The notes below the pieces were generated by a model. It did not search any database and was not told the origin of the DNA. It was given only the letters and a program-made list of their open reading frames with translations. From Acinetobacter sp. ANC 3903 (GTDB lineage: Bacteria; Pseudomonadota; Gammaproteobacteria; Pseudomonadales; Moraxellaceae): a stretch of 64,000 nucleotides of DNA. The position numbers and the translations under genes are program-made. Every line of letters starts with the position of its first letter. The stretch's first letter is position 1. The stretch lies in NCBI RefSeq assembly GCF_002135315.1, contig NZ_NEGA01000004.1, forward strand, positions 1 to 64,000. Reading direction: 5' to 3'. Shown here in pieces: positions 1 through 9,079 of the stretch.

Positions 1-260
1 TCGGCGTGACCCGGGCAGTCTACGTGAGCATAGTGACGAGATGGAGAATCGTATTCTACGTGTGAAGTATTAATGGTAATACCACGTGCTTTTTCTTCTG
101 GTGCAGAGTCAATTGCTGCGTAATCTTTCGCTTCACCGCCGTAAGTTTTTGCACAAATAGTTGCAATCGCAGCAGTTAAAGTTGTTTTACCATGGTCGAC
201 GTGACCAATTGTGCCCACGTTTACGTGCGGCTTATTACGTTCGAACTTAGCCTTAGCCAT
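1..260 (-). CDS. tuf: Elongation factor Tu, N-terminal part (cut by window edge)
   Basis: The reverse strand from 260 reads [20 protein letters not shown] followed by VDHGKTT, the EF-Tu start and its GTP-binding P-loop (GHVDHGKT). EF-Tu is the GTPase that brings aminoacyl-tRNA to the ribosome. Only about the first 86 codons lie in the window; the rest continues past position 1. Four tRNA genes lie directly upstream in the same direction, the tRNA-tuf arrangement known from many gammaproteobacteria, so tuf is probably co-transcribed with them. An AGGAA ribosome-binding site sits just upstream of the ATG. Confidence 0.97.
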   Translation of the reverse strand, partial: MAKAKFERNKPHVNVGTIGHVDHGKTTLTAAIATICAKTYGGEAKDYAAIDSAPEEKARGITINTSHVEYDSPSRHYAHVDCPGHA

Positions 261-408
261 GTTTATATTCCTCGTTTACGTCGAACACAATTCTGAGTAA
301 AACTCAGCATCGACTTATCGCTTTAAAAAACCAAACACCCAATACTTGAAAAGCAGACTAATAAGCCTGCTTTTTAAAATCTTTGCAACAATGTTGCCAA
401 ACTGTATT

Positions 409-483
<75 letters not shown>

Positions 484-502
484 AAATTTTTGTACTTCAA
501 AA

Positions 503-578
503 TGGAGCGGGAGACGAGGGTCGAACTCGCGACATGTAGCTTGGAAGGCTACCGCTCTACCAACTGAGCTACTCCCGC
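503..578 (-). tRNA. tRNA-Gly (anticodon TCC)
   Basis: The cloverleaf begins GCGGGAGTAGCTCAG and ends with encoded CCA. The anticodon stem GTAGC/GCTAC encloses CTTCCAA, so the anticodon is TCC (GGA/GGG codons). It lies 19 nt upstream of tRNA-Thr(GGT) on the same strand. Confidence 0.97.
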
Positions 579-616
579 ACGATGTTGGTACAATCCACTA
601 TTTGAAGTCTTAAAAT

Positions 617-700
617 TGGTGGTGAGGGAAGGATTCGAACCTTCGAAACTTTCGTAGCGGAGTTACAGTCCGCCCCCTTTGACCGCTCGGGAACCTCACC
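617..700 (-). tRNA. tRNA-Tyr (anticodon GTA)
   Basis: An 84-nt class II tRNA with a long variable arm starts GGTGAGGTTCCCGAG and ends with encoded CCA. The anticodon loop CTGTAAC gives GTA (Tyr). It is the second tRNA of the four-tRNA/tuf cluster. Confidence 0.97.
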
Positions 701-747
701 ATTTTTACACTTACATCAGTGTTTGTTCTTTACTTTGTACTCTAAGA

Positions 748-823
<76 letters not shown>

Positions 824-864
824 GTTTCTTAGTGTTTCGTACGTTTCGTATCGGAACGGTGTGC

Positions 865-892
865 AGTTTAGCAAAACTTAGAATCCGTGCAA
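865..892 (-). promoter_or_regulatory. Sigma-70 promoter of the tRNA-tuf cluster
   Basis: On the reverse strand a -35 box TTGCAC (887-892) and a -10 box TAAACT (865-870) are separated by 16 bp, about 40 nt upstream of the first tRNA. The discriminator GCACACCG is G/C-rich, as expected for stringently controlled stable-RNA promoters; that regulation is inferred. Confidence 0.7.
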
Positions 893-921
893 GTGTTTTT
901 TTCAAAAAAACCGTCAAAAAC

Positions 922-2415
922 TCATAAAATCAACCCGTTTGATGATAATTCAACCGCTTTGATCACTGCGCGAGCTTTTATCTGGGTTTCATTCCATTCA
1001 GATTCAGGATTTGAGTCATAAACCAGCCCTGCTCCAGCCTGAACATAGACCTTATTTTCACGAATAACACAGGTTCGAATGGCAATAGACATGTCCATTT
1101 CCCCATGCCAGCCTAAATAACCGACAGCGCCACCGAAAATTCCGCGTTTGACCGGCTCAACTTCGTCAATAATTTCCATGGCACGAATTTTTGGTGCGCC
1201 TGAAAGCGTACCAGCCGGGAAAGTGGCTTTAAATACATCCAGCGCATCGACATCATCACGCACTTCACCCTGCACATTTGAGACAATGTGCATGACATGG
1301 GAATAACGTTCGATCACCATTTTATCTGTGACCTGCACTTTCCCGATTTTTGACACACGCCCAACATCGTTACGTCCCAAGTCAATCAGCATAAGATGTT
1401 CGGCAATCTCTTTTTCGTCTGAGAGTAAATCTTGTTCAAGTGCCAAATCTTCTTCTTTGGTTTTACCGCGCGGACGTGTACCCGCCAAAGGACGCACGGT
1501 CGCAATCCCATTTTCCAGACGCGATAAAATTTCCGGTGACGACCCGACGATATGGAAGGGTTTTTTATTTTCTAAGGTCTTCCCTTGCACCAGAAACAAA
1601 TAAGGCGATGGATTGAGATGACGCAGTGCACGATAAACCTGTAAAGGTTCACCATCGAAGTCCGATACCATACGATGCCCCGGAACAACCTGCATGACAT
1701 CACCGGCTTTAATGTATTCCTTCACCTTGGCAATGGACTCGATAAACTTGTCGTGCCCTGTTAAAGACTCAAAATGTGGTGCTGTATGTTTTTTTGCCTG
1801 CAGGCTAATTGGGGTTGCCAGGATCTGTTCCAATTTGTCTAACTGTGCTTGAGCCTTAGCATAGGCTTCAAGATCATTAATATCTGCATGCACAATCAGG
1901 AACAAGGTATCTTTTAAGTTATCAAACACAATCACGGTTTTAGACAGCATCATCCAGATATCAGGCAAACCTACCGGATCGGCCTCAGGCACATTTTTTA
2001 GGCGCGGTTCAATATAGCGTACTGAATCATAGCCAAAATAGCCCACTAGCCCCCCGGTGAAGCTCGGTAAATCAGGCAAATCCTTTTGTGTTGGCACATG
2101 GAATTGAGTCTGAAAATCACGAATATATTGGAATGGATCGCTACATGGCTGGCTTTCAATAGAGCCATCCGCCTGCTGAATGGTTAAAACACCGCGATTG
2201 CATGAAAATACCGTGGACTCACCCAAACCGATAATGGAATAACGTGCCCAGTTTTCTCCACCTTCGACCGATTCAAATAAATAAGCTTGGCTGTGGTCTT
2301 TCAGACGCGCAAATACCGACAGGGGTGTTTCGGTATCGGCCAAACGCTGGCGATAAACTGGAATCAGGTTGTAACCGTCAGATTTTAACTGCTCGAATTG
2401 AGTTTGAGTTGTCAT
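922..2415 (-). CDS. trpE: Anthranilate synthase component I
   Basis: TrpE converts chorismate plus ammonia (from the TrpG glutaminase subunit) to anthranilate, the first committed step of tryptophan synthesis, in the cytoplasm. The 497-aa length is normal for the family. The N-terminal regulatory part contains LFESVEGGENWARYS (residues 46-60), in the tryptophan feedback site region. The C-terminal chorismate-binding domain carries VRPLAGTRPRG, IDLGRNDVGRVS and PAGTLSGAPKIRAM, characteristic of TrpE rather than isochorismate synthases. trpG is not adjacent, so the trp genes are split here. gph lies 116 bp upstream on the same strand, echoing the gph-trpE order of pseudomonads. No Trp-rich leader peptide or attenuator was seen in that gap. 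Confidence 0.97.
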   Translation of the reverse strand: MTTQTQFEQLKSDGYNLIPVYRQRLADTETPLSVFARLKDHSQAYLFESVEGGENWARYSIIGLGESTVFSCNRGVLTIQQADGSIESQPCSDPFQYIRDFQTQFHVPTQKDLPDLPSFTGGLVGYFGYDSVRYIEPRLKNVPEADPVGLPDIWMMLSKTVIVFDNLKDTLFLIVHADINDLEAYAKAQAQLDKLEQILATPISLQAKKHTAPHFESLTGHDKFIESIAKVKEYIKAGDVMQVVPGHRMVSDFDGEPLQVYRALRHLNPSPYLFLVQGKTLENKKPFHIVGSSPEILSRLENGIATVRPLAGTRPRGKTKEEDLALEQDLLSDEKEIAEHLMLIDLGRNDVGRVSKIGKVQVTDKMVIERYSHVMHIVSNVQGEVRDDVDALDVFKATFPAGTLSGAPKIRAMEIIDEVEPVKRGIFGGAVGYLGWHGEMDMSIAIRTCVIRENKVYVQAGAGLVYDSNPESEWNETQIKARAVIKAVELSSNGLIL

Positions 2416-2531
2416 GAGTATGCTCTATATGTTTTCGATATGGCTGGTTTAGGTTTGTTTTGCTGTAGTCTGACTTAGTTTCGCCATCGAAAAACCATAC
2501 AATCTCTCATTCCGCTATCCTTAATTTTCAA

Positions 2532-3203
2532 TTATTGCGCAAGTAATTCCGTTAAATCATCAACCACTTGCTGTGGCTGGCAATCATGAATATCTTCACC
2601 ATGATTATAGCCATAGCTAACCACAATACAATCAACTCCTGCACGTCTTGCCGCTTCCACATCATTACTGGAATCACCAATCATGAGCGTTTCTGCTGTA
2701 GTGACAGCATATTCATTCACACAAAACAGCAATTGCCGTGGATGCGGCTTGCGCTCTTGAAAACGGTCTCCGCCAATCACATCGACAAAATAGTGACTTA
2801 AACCCAGCGTTTCGACAATCGTACGTGCCGGCTGTTCAGGCTTATTGGTGACACAGATCATTTTTTTATTGTTTTTCAGCCCCCACTCCAAGAACTCAAT
2901 AATGCCGTTAAAAGGCTGGGTGTCTATACAAGGATCTGCATTATAAATGCTTAAAAAGGTATCGAGTAATTGTTGATGCTGGGCTGGATCCACCTGTCCG
3001 GTTAAATATTTCAGGGTACTTTGACAAAATACCGAGGTCCCCTTGCCAATCCAGGTGCGAACCTGTTCCTCCGTCACTGCAGGTAACTGCAAGGCATTCA
3101 GACTCATGTTCATAGCCCGATACAGATCTGACGCTGAGTCAACCAAGGTGCCATCCAAGTCAAATAAAATCAGTTCACGGCTTTCCAGTTTTGCTACCGA
3201 CAT
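2532..3203 (-). CDS. gph: Phosphoglycolate phosphatase (HAD family)
   Basis: This HAD-superfamily phosphatase probably dephosphorylates 2-phosphoglycolate arising from repair of oxidised DNA ends. Motif I is FDLDGTLVDS near the N-terminus (nucleophile and acid Asp). Motif II is represented by ICVTNKP, and motif IV by the GDSSNDVEAARRAG segment. I chose the ATG at 3203 over an upstream in-frame start at 3236 because it has a GAGAGGGA ribosome-binding site at good spacing and gives the family-typical N-terminus MSVAKLESRELILFDLDG. It precedes trpE on the same strand. Other HAD phosphatases share these motifs, so the substrate rests on synteny and overall similarity. Confidence 0.88.
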   Translation of the reverse strand: MSVAKLESRELILFDLDGTLVDSASDLYRAMNMSLNALQLPAVTEEQVRTWIGKGTSVFCQSTLKYLTGQVDPAQHQQLLDTFLSIYNADPCIDTQPFNGIIEFLEWGLKNNKKMICVTNKPEQPARTIVETLGLSHYFVDVIGGDRFQERKPHPRQLLFCVNEYAVTTAETLMIGDSSNDVEAARRAGVDCIVVSYGYNHGEDIHDCQPQQVVDDLTELLAQ

Positions 3204-3260
3204 CTTTTCCCTCTCACGATTTACCTTAACCCACACCCAAATAACTCAAATAACCCACAT

Positions 3261-3290
3261 AATTAAGGCATGCGATTGCATGCCTTAATT
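3261..3290 (-). terminator. Perfect 13-bp inverted repeat, probable terminator
   Basis: AATTAAGGCATGC (3261-3273) pairs perfectly with GCATGCCTTAATT (3278-3290) around a GATT loop, between the end of the FHA gene and gph. There is no strong U-run on either strand, so it may act as a weak terminator or an mRNA-stabilising hairpin. Confidence 0.5.
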
Positions 3291-3307
3291 GTATGTCGCG
3301 CACAGGC

Positions 3308-4009
3308 TTATTTAAAGAATAACCAGGCAATGATTGCAAGAATAATCAGTACAATAATCGAGATTAAACCCAGTGATGCATTCTTCTGCTCTTCTTTGGC
3401 TTGCTCAACACGTGAAACCGGTGTTTCAACCGCTATTGGTGTTTGCTTCTCGGGAATTGCACTCAAGTCCACACTTTCAGGAATTGGTGCAGGTTTCGGG
3501 ATGGCAACCCCTTGCGGCATACCATCGCGGCTCAGCTGAACATTGGCATCACGTTCAGTCAGTTCAGGCATGCCCTGATCATTCATCTGTTCGGCTGCAG
3601 TCTTTGGCGCTGGTTCAACTGGTGTTGCTGCCGCAGTTTCAGAAGCTGCAACTGCCTCTGAAGGCTGCTCGCTGGTCGGAACAATTTCCGTTTCAGCCAA
3701 TGCTGGCTCAATCTCTTTAGCCGGTGCAAGTACAGAGAACTTCAAGCCTGCAAACTGAATGATATCCCCTTCTTTTAACAAGGTTTCATGCTCAATGCGC
3801 ACATCATTGACGAAGGTGCCATTCGATGAATTCAAATCTTGCAGCCATAAGGCCTGGTCTTTGAGCAAAAAAACTGCATGTTTGCGTGAAATTTCCCCAG
3901 CTTGCAATACAATGTCTGCGCTCTGATGGCGACCGACCAACATATCACGGTCGATGCTAATTTCCTGTCCCGTTAATTCACCGGTAATTGCTTGTATTTT
4001 CCAAGTCAT
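3308..4009 (-). CDS. FHA-domain protein with C-terminal membrane anchor
   Basis: The first ~90 residues form a forkhead-associated domain, a phosphothreonine-binding module: MLVGRHQSADIVL, then ISRKHAVF and LNSSNGTFVND carry the conserved GR, SRxH and NG residues. A Pro/Ala/Glu-rich linker follows, and the protein ends in a single hydrophobic helix (LGLISIIVLIILAIIAWLFF) with almost nothing after it, so it is probably a tail-anchored inner-membrane protein with the FHA domain in the cytoplasm. ATG 4009 (233 aa) is preferred over the upstream in-frame GTG at 4018 because an AGAGAAG site precedes it. It follows gspD by 60 bp on the same strand; a link to secretion or to phospho-signalling is possible but not shown. 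Confidence 0.85.
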   Translation of the reverse strand: MTWKIQAITGELTGQEISIDRDMLVGRHQSADIVLQAGEISRKHAVFLLKDQALWLQDLNSSNGTFVNDVRIEHETLLKEGDIIQFAGLKFSVLAPAKEIEPALAETEIVPTSEQPSEAVAASETAAATPVEPAPKTAAEQMNDQGMPELTERDANVQLSRDGMPQGVAIPKPAPIPESVDLSAIPEKQTPIAVETPVSRVEQAKEEQKNASLGLISIIVLIILAIIAWLFFK

Positions 4010-4078
4010 GAAATGCACTTCTCTTTGTGATTTTAAATCATCATATCACGGCAAATATTCAATTCTTTACCCACTCTG

Positions 4079-6355
4079 TTAAGAACCGGAACGAATCTTG
4101 GTCGTGGTGACCGTATTTCTGGTTTTTTCTACTACTGATTGCGGCACAGCTATCGCCTGTTTTTGCACAACTGGCTCAATTGCCACTGGAGTAGTAAACG
4201 TAGCTGCTTTCGGTTGTGCCTGGCTTGCCGAAGGTACAGTTTGATAATTCGGCACTTTCGGCACTGACGGTGTAACCGGAATTCGCTGCTGATAAATATC
4301 TTCTACATTTTCAGGTAATTTTGCAAAAGTACCATCCCGATCCATGGCCAATTGCAAGCTATATAACTGGCTATAGCGCTGCTGCGACAAACGGCGCACA
4401 TCAGCACTATCTCCCACAATTGTGGGGTGGATAAACACCAGCAAATTGCGTTTTTCATTGGATTTGGCATCGGCACGGAATAAACGTCCCAGACCTGGGA
4501 TTGCCCCCAAACCCGGTACCGACTGACGGCTATGAATCGAGTTATCGGAAATCAAACCACCCAATACAATGGTTTGTCCATGCTCTGCCAGAATCGAAGT
4601 CTTGATGGCACGTTTACTGGTAATTAAATCTTGAGCTTCACCTTTGGGTTGCACCGCAGAAACTTCCTGCTCAACTTCAAGACGAACTGAACCGCCCTCG
4701 CCAATATGCGGCACCACCTTTAAAGTGACGCCGACATCCTTACGTTCTACCGTGGTATAAGGATTGGCAACACCGGCTGCACCCGTGGATACTGAACCTG
4801 TCACAAAGGGGACGTTTTGCCCCACGACAATATAAGCCTGCTCATTATCCATGGTTACGATGGAAGGCGTAGAAAGCAAGTTGGACTTGGTTTTGCTCTT
4901 TAATGCCTGAATCAATGCACCATAAAGTTTGCGTGAACCGTTATCGCCTTCTTTATAATCCCCCAGCAACAATGAAGTGCCTGTGCCCAATTTGGCCGCA
5001 GCACCTGCTGCCCCACCCGCCACATATCCGGCAGCAAGCGAAGCGAGACTGGCCCCCGCATTGCTAAAGTTGATTAAACCAATACCGCTGTTCAGATCAC
5101 CCAATGCCCATTGCACGCCCAATTGGTCGGCATCATTGCCTTCCAATTCAATGATGGCAGCTTCAATCAGTACCTGCTGACGACGGATATCCAGCTGCTG
5201 AATGGCCGATTCAATTTCACGCATCAGTTGCGGATCAGCTTTGACCACCAATGAATTTTGACTGTCATCGGCAATAATACTGACACCATTGGCATTAAAA
5301 CTGGTAATGCCTTTAGTATTATTATTCGAGCTTCCACCCAAATTAATGCTTGGGGTGGAAATACTGGAAGAACTATTGCTTGAAGAACTATTGCTTGAAG
5401 AAGTACTGCTTGAGTTGTTATTACTCAAATTGCTCATCATATTATTATTGTTTGATGAGGAAGCTGATGAGCTTGATACTGATTGACCAGATACCAATCC
5501 CTGTAAAATTTCTGCAAGATTTTTGGCACTGGCATATTTTAAGCGAAAGACTTTTAAGCCCCCCAACCGATCTGCTGCCGGCACATCCAGCATTTCAATC
5601 ATCTGACGGATGCGCTTGCGGGTTGCGGTATCTCCTTTAAGCACAATCCGGTTGGTTCGGGTATCAGCAATAATACGGATACGCGAGCCTTTTAAATCTC
5701 GTGCTGCACCAGTAGAGCTCATGGACTCCAATAAGCCGATCATTTCTTCAGCCTGACTGGATTGCAGGGTCACGGCTTCAATATCATTTTGCCCGGTACC
5801 ATCCAGGTTACGGATGATGGTTGCCAGCTGAGCAATATTACTGGCACGGTCGGACACAATCAGCGCATTGGTTCCAGCCACAGCTGACAAATTTGCAAAC
5901 TGCGGCATTAATGGACGGATTGCAGGAATCAGGTCATTCGGGTTGGTATTTTCCAGCCAGATCACTCGGGTCACGATCTGATCACCAGTCGCGCGGTGCT
6001 TGGCATCATAAGGAATACCGGAACTTTTCACATTACTGTCGGGCACTAATTTTATGGTATTGCCAGAAGGAATGGCCACCACACCATTAACGTTCAACAC
6101 CCCTAGAAATAAATCGTAAACTTCGGCTTTATTTAAAGGTTTATTTGAAATAACCGTGACATTGCCGCGCACCCGTGGATCAACAGCAAAATTTTTCCCT
6201 GTAATATCGGCTACTTCATTAATAAATGCAGTTAAATCAGCATCACGTAAGTTGATTTTCCATGTTTGCGCATGAGTAGAAGTACTCACCATAGCAATAA
6301 GAGGTGCCGCTGCGAATAAAGCCCAAACTGGACGATGATGATTAAATAAAGCCAT
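4079..6355 (-). CDS. gspD: Type II secretion system secretin
   Basis: GspD forms the outer-membrane pore through which folded exoproteins leave the cell. The 758-aa protein has a signal peptide ending around TSTHA, then the N0 domain (INLRDADLTAFINEVADITG), repeated N1-N3 modules, and the secretin core with VPFVTGS, the GQTIVLGGLI segment and VPGLGAIPGLGRLFR. The end is LLVFIHPTIV plus a Pro/Gln/Thr-rich tail of ~90 residues. A low-complexity Ser/Asn insertion of about 60 residues interrupts the N3 region. gspC and gspN lie just upstream on the same strand; the remaining gsp genes are not in the window, which is the usual split in Acinetobacter. Confidence 0.96.
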   Translation of the reverse strand: MALFNHHRPVWALFAAAPLIAMVSTSTHAQTWKINLRDADLTAFINEVADITGKNFAVDPRVRGNVTVISNKPLNKAEVYDLFLGVLNVNGVVAIPSGNTIKLVPDSNVKSSGIPYDAKHRATGDQIVTRVIWLENTNPNDLIPAIRPLMPQFANLSAVAGTNALIVSDRASNIAQLATIIRNLDGTGQNDIEAVTLQSSQAEEMIGLLESMSSTGAARDLKGSRIRIIADTRTNRIVLKGDTATRKRIRQMIEMLDVPAADRLGGLKVFRLKYASAKNLAEILQGLVSGQSVSSSSASSSNNNNMMSNLSNNNSSSTSSSNSSSSNSSSSISTPSINLGGSSNNNTKGITSFNANGVSIIADDSQNSLVVKADPQLMREIESAIQQLDIRRQQVLIEAAIIELEGNDADQLGVQWALGDLNSGIGLINFSNAGASLASLAAGYVAGGAAGAAAKLGTGTSLLLGDYKEGDNGSRKLYGALIQALKSKTKSNLLSTPSIVTMDNEQAYIVVGQNVPFVTGSVSTGAAGVANPYTTVERKDVGVTLKVVPHIGEGGSVRLEVEQEVSAVQPKGEAQDLITSKRAIKTSILAEHGQTIVLGGLISDNSIHSRQSVPGLGAIPGLGRLFRADAKSNEKRNLLVFIHPTIVGDSADVRRLSQQRYSQLYSLQLAMDRDGTFAKLPENVEDIYQQRIPVTPSVPKVPNYQTVPSASQAQPKAATFTTPVAIEPVVQKQAIAVPQSVVEKTRNTVTTTKIRSGS
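5370..5414. repeat. 15-bp tandem repeat inside gspD
   Basis: Two exact copies of GAACTATTGCTTGAA (5370-5384, 5385-5399) are followed by a degenerate third (5400-5414); a further degenerate copy may precede them at 5355. On the gspD strand the units encode Ser/Asn-rich residues. Because the unit is 15 bp, slippage would add or remove five residues without breaking the frame. Confidence 0.8.
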
Positions 6356-6398
6356 AAAGTTCCGTGCTTCCTAATCCTGTAAGGTGACGATACATCAC

Positions 6399-7241
6399 TT
6401 AAAAATTTTGTTGTATGGTCATCACTTGATCACCACGCTTTATTTCTATTTTGACCTGACCTTCACGTCGAGCCTGTTCCAGCAACTGGGCATCACTTTG
6501 CCCCTGCCCAACAGCCTGTCCATTTAGAGACATGATCCGGTCCCCAGGTTGCAGTCCCAGCTTACTGCGCAATGCTGCTGGCGTTCTGGCGGTCACTTCA
6601 TAGCCCCCACTCGCTGCATTGACCCCCATATCTTTTAAATACTGATCACGGTCTTGCTGTATCTTCTGTACCGCTTGCCCTAAAGCATTTTGTTCCTGAC
6701 TGGGCATGCTCGGTGTGGTCTGATTATTTGTCATAGGTAAGCTGGTTGCTGCAGGCTGAACAATGCTTTGATCCAGACCATTTTCAATGCCTTTAAATTG
6801 TAGTTCTCGCGTCGTGCCATTGCTTTGACGCAACACCACCCGATCCCAATATACTTCAGCCAACTGATAAGAGGTGGGTGCAATACTTTCACCAACCCGA
6901 TAGCGATCAGCCTGATCATTGACTTTAATCACTGCCGACGAAAATTGATTTGGATGACCAACCACCACACCTTGTAAAATCAGATTCAGATTATCTTCTG
7001 CAGCCGCTGTTCGACCTGCTTCCTGAAACAGTGCAAATGAAGAAATATTTGGCACCTGCGGCTGCTGTGAACCCAGCTCAACCCGTTCCAGCTGCATCAC
7101 CTGAGGTGGTGCTACCAGCAACCAGAAAATGTTCGCCAACTTCCAGCATAAATACAAAATCAGCAGGATCAATAATAAGGGGGCTATCCGGTCTGTCTGT
7201 TTCCAATTTAATTGTTGAATTTTTTCCATCCACTGATTCAT
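6399..7241 (-). CDS. gspC: Type II secretion system protein C
   Basis: GspC is the inner-membrane subunit that contacts the secretin and helps select substrates. The 280-aa protein has a short cytoplasmic N-terminus, one transmembrane helix (about residues 19-43), a periplasmic HR domain (LILQGVVVGHPNQFSSAVI) and a C-terminal PDZ-like domain (RSKLGLQPGDRIMSLNGQ). A Gln/Pro/Ser-rich linker separates the last two. The start codon overlaps the gspN stop codon by one base, and gspD follows after 43 bp, so gspN-gspC-gspD is an operon. Confidence 0.93.
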   Translation of the reverse strand: MNQWMEKIQQLNWKQTDRIAPLLLILLILYLCWKLANIFWLLVAPPQVMQLERVELGSQQPQVPNISSFALFQEAGRTAAAEDNLNLILQGVVVGHPNQFSSAVIKVNDQADRYRVGESIAPTSYQLAEVYWDRVVLRQSNGTTRELQFKGIENGLDQSIVQPAATSLPMTNNQTTPSMPSQEQNALGQAVQKIQQDRDQYLKDMGVNAASGGYEVTARTPAALRSKLGLQPGDRIMSLNGQAVGQGQSDAQLLEQARREGQVKIEIKRGDQVMTIQQNF

Positions 7242-7984
7242 TAGAAGCCACCTTTAAACAAAGGTTGGCGCGAACTGATCACATAGGTGTCCAAACCCGC
7301 TTTACCATCATAAGAAGCAACATTCAGTAGCAGACGCTGAGTCAATTGCACATCAAGCATCAAGTTTTGATCCAGCTCCAATGCCATCAGCTTTTGATCA
7401 CGCTGATCCCGAATATCAAAGACCAGCTTATTATTTTCATCCGCTAATCTTCCTTTCAATGAAGGGATATTCATCCGATCCTGGCGCTGGGCATAGGTAT
7501 AAAGCAGCTCGCCACCGACCCATTGCAACTGACCTTCGGCCTGAGCAAAGCCTTGTTCTTTTTTGAAATTAAAATTTATATCCTGTAATTGAATAGCATT
7601 GGCTGGCCACTGCCATTCCACCAGATGTTTCAGGGTTTCCGGTGCAACCTGACCATTTAAATCATGAATAATTATTTTTTTGCCAAAACCATAACCGACA
7701 ATACCATCTAGCTGGGTATGTCCACTATGTAACTCTATATTTGCCCCTAAACGCAGCAAAAAAAGGTCTAGGGGGCGTGTTTTCCAACTTAACGACCCGG
7801 TTAAATTTCCCTTATGCCAATCTGCTTGCCCCTGCCAGATGTTACCGCTGACATTGTGTAAAACCTGGTTGTTTTTATAAAATTTAGAAATAAGCCAAGC
7901 CGCTGGAATCTGGAGTAATATGAAAATAAAAAAAACGCTGATGGAAAAAATCCACCACGTGATGTATTTGGGTTTGTTTATCAT
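7241..7984 (-). CDS. gspN: Type II secretion system protein N
   Basis: This is a GspN-family accessory protein of type II secretion with one N-terminal membrane anchor (about residues 10-32) and a periplasmic beta-rich domain; it probably sits in the inner membrane. Family features are the NVSGNIWQGQADWHKGNLTG and LSWKTRPLDLF segments and the overall ~250-aa length. The start is uncertain: ATG 7984 gives MINKPKYITWW with a hydrophobic helix, and an in-frame GTG at 7999 would add five residues; neither has a strong ribosome-binding site. It is the first gene of the gspN-gspC-gspD operon. Confidence 0.85.
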   Translation of the reverse strand: MINKPKYITWWIFSISVFFIFILLQIPAAWLISKFYKNNQVLHNVSGNIWQGQADWHKGNLTGSLSWKTRPLDLFLLRLGANIELHSGHTQLDGIVGYGFGKKIIIHDLNGQVAPETLKHLVEWQWPANAIQLQDINFNFKKEQGFAQAEGQLQWVGGELLYTYAQRQDRMNIPSLKGRLADENNKLVFDIRDQRDQKLMALELDQNLMLDVQLTQRLLLNVASYDGKAGLDTYVISSRQPLFKGGF

Positions 7985-8084
7985 CCCACCACGACCCACA
8001 TATCAATTATTCTGCCCTAAACGCCAATATTATATTTCTACCCCCATTATGCACACTTTTTTCTCAACGCCAATTCAAAGATAT

Positions 8085-8117
8085 AAAAAAACCAGGTCTA
8101 AAGACCTGGTTTTTTTA
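8085..8117 (-). terminator. Rho-independent terminator after the H-NS-like gene
   Basis: ACCAGGTCT (8091-8099) pairs with AGACCTGGT (8102-8110), flanked by A7 and T7 runs, so it can work in both directions. It lies downstream of the H-NS-like gene and upstream of gspN. Confidence 0.9.
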
Positions 8118-8157
8118 TATTGCATCTAATTAGATGAGCATCTCATACCTATTTAAA

Positions 8158-8481
8158 TCAGATGAGAAAATCTTCCAATTTTGCACCACTTTCAAGTTCT
8201 GCAACTAACCAGCGAGGTTGTTTACCACGACCTGTCCAGGTATCAGCTGCATTCTTTTTGCTGCGGTAACGCGGCTCTACAGATTTGCGTGTACTTTTCT
8301 TACGTTTAGTGGCGCCAAACTCTAAAATTTGTTCAATCGTTAAACCTACGTTATCGGCAATATCTAAAATTTGCTGATAAGCATCTTCAACCGCTTGATC
8401 TTTTTTAGAAGCAATTAATGCTTCAGCTTCAACTTGTAAACGCTTTAACTCTTCAACAGATAAATTACTAATGTCCGGCAT
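8158..8481 (-). CDS. H-NS family nucleoid-associated protein
   Basis: This 107-aa protein has the H-NS layout: an N-terminal helical dimerisation region (LSVEELKRLQVEAEALIASK), a basic linker (TKRKKSTRKS) and a C-terminal DNA-binding domain with the TWTGRGKQPRWL core, matching the conserved TWTGxGRxP loop that inserts into the AT-rich minor groove. H-NS proteins silence horizontally acquired AT-rich DNA. ATG 8481 is preferred over an adjacent ATG at 8484. A bidirectional terminator follows. It is monocistronic, with an AT-rich upstream region (8485-8640). Confidence 0.93.
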   Translation of the reverse strand: MPDISNLSVEELKRLQVEAEALIASKKDQAVEDAYQQILDIADNVGLTIEQILEFGATKRKKSTRKSVEPRYRSKKNAADTWTGRGKQPRWLVAELESGAKLEDFLI

Positions 8482-8640
8482 CATATTAACTCCACAATAA
8501 GTTTATATTTTTTTATTTAAAACCCGCTCATAATATTTTTATTATTTAAAACATTCAATACAATTTTTTAAATAAACAACAATCTTTAAAACAGATTTCA
8601 CATTTCCTTCAATTTATAGAGCATCCACTTTAAATATTTT

Positions 8641-9069
8641 TTAAATTAAATGATTCACACTTAATTCAGTTTTTGTCATTTTATGACGAATAATTTCAGG
8701 TATTTCCGTTTTAAGCATGGTCTCTTTATTTACACAGACAATAACCGCCTCTGCCACGGCAATATTTTGTTGTTGTGACTCACTCCATAATAAATAACTC
8801 ATTCTAAATGCACTATTACGAATTTCTTCTACGCGAACACCAATTTTAAGCCGGTCTGGATAAAATAACGGACTGATATATTTGCACTGATTGGATGCAA
8901 CCACTGTATAAACATCATGTTCAAAAATATTCAGGGCATCCATGTAGAATATGCGGGCACTTTCGATATAACGATAATACATCACGTTATTTACATGCCC
9001 AAAGGCATCCATATCGCCCCAAGCAACAGACTGATCATAAATGACCGGATAATCGGACAAGGTCAGCAT
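8641..9069 (-). CDS. Acyl-CoA thioesterase, 4HBT/YbgC-like hotdog
   Basis: This 142-aa protein is a single hotdog domain. The motif WGDMDAFGHVNNVMYYRYIE (residues 18-37) contains the catalytic Asp and the H-V-N-N signature of 4-hydroxybenzoyl-CoA thioesterase/YbgC-type enzymes, which hydrolyse acyl-CoA thioesters in the cytoplasm. The substrate cannot be read from sequence. It follows hemY after 10 bp on the same strand and so is probably the last gene of the hemC-hemD-hemX-hemY unit, though a role in haem synthesis is not implied. Confidence 0.9.
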   Translation of the reverse strand: MLTLSDYPVIYDQSVAWGDMDAFGHVNNVMYYRYIESARIFYMDALNIFEHDVYTVVASNQCKYISPLFYPDRLKIGVRVEEIRNSAFRMSYLLWSESQQQNIAVAEAVIVCVNKETMLKTEIPEIIRHKMTKTELSVNHLI

Positions 9070-9079
9070 ATTTTTACCT

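Noticed and set aside
2416..2531. Trp attenuator upstream of trpE
   Set aside because: No leader peptide with tandem Trp codons and no alternative hairpins were seen in the 116-bp gap.
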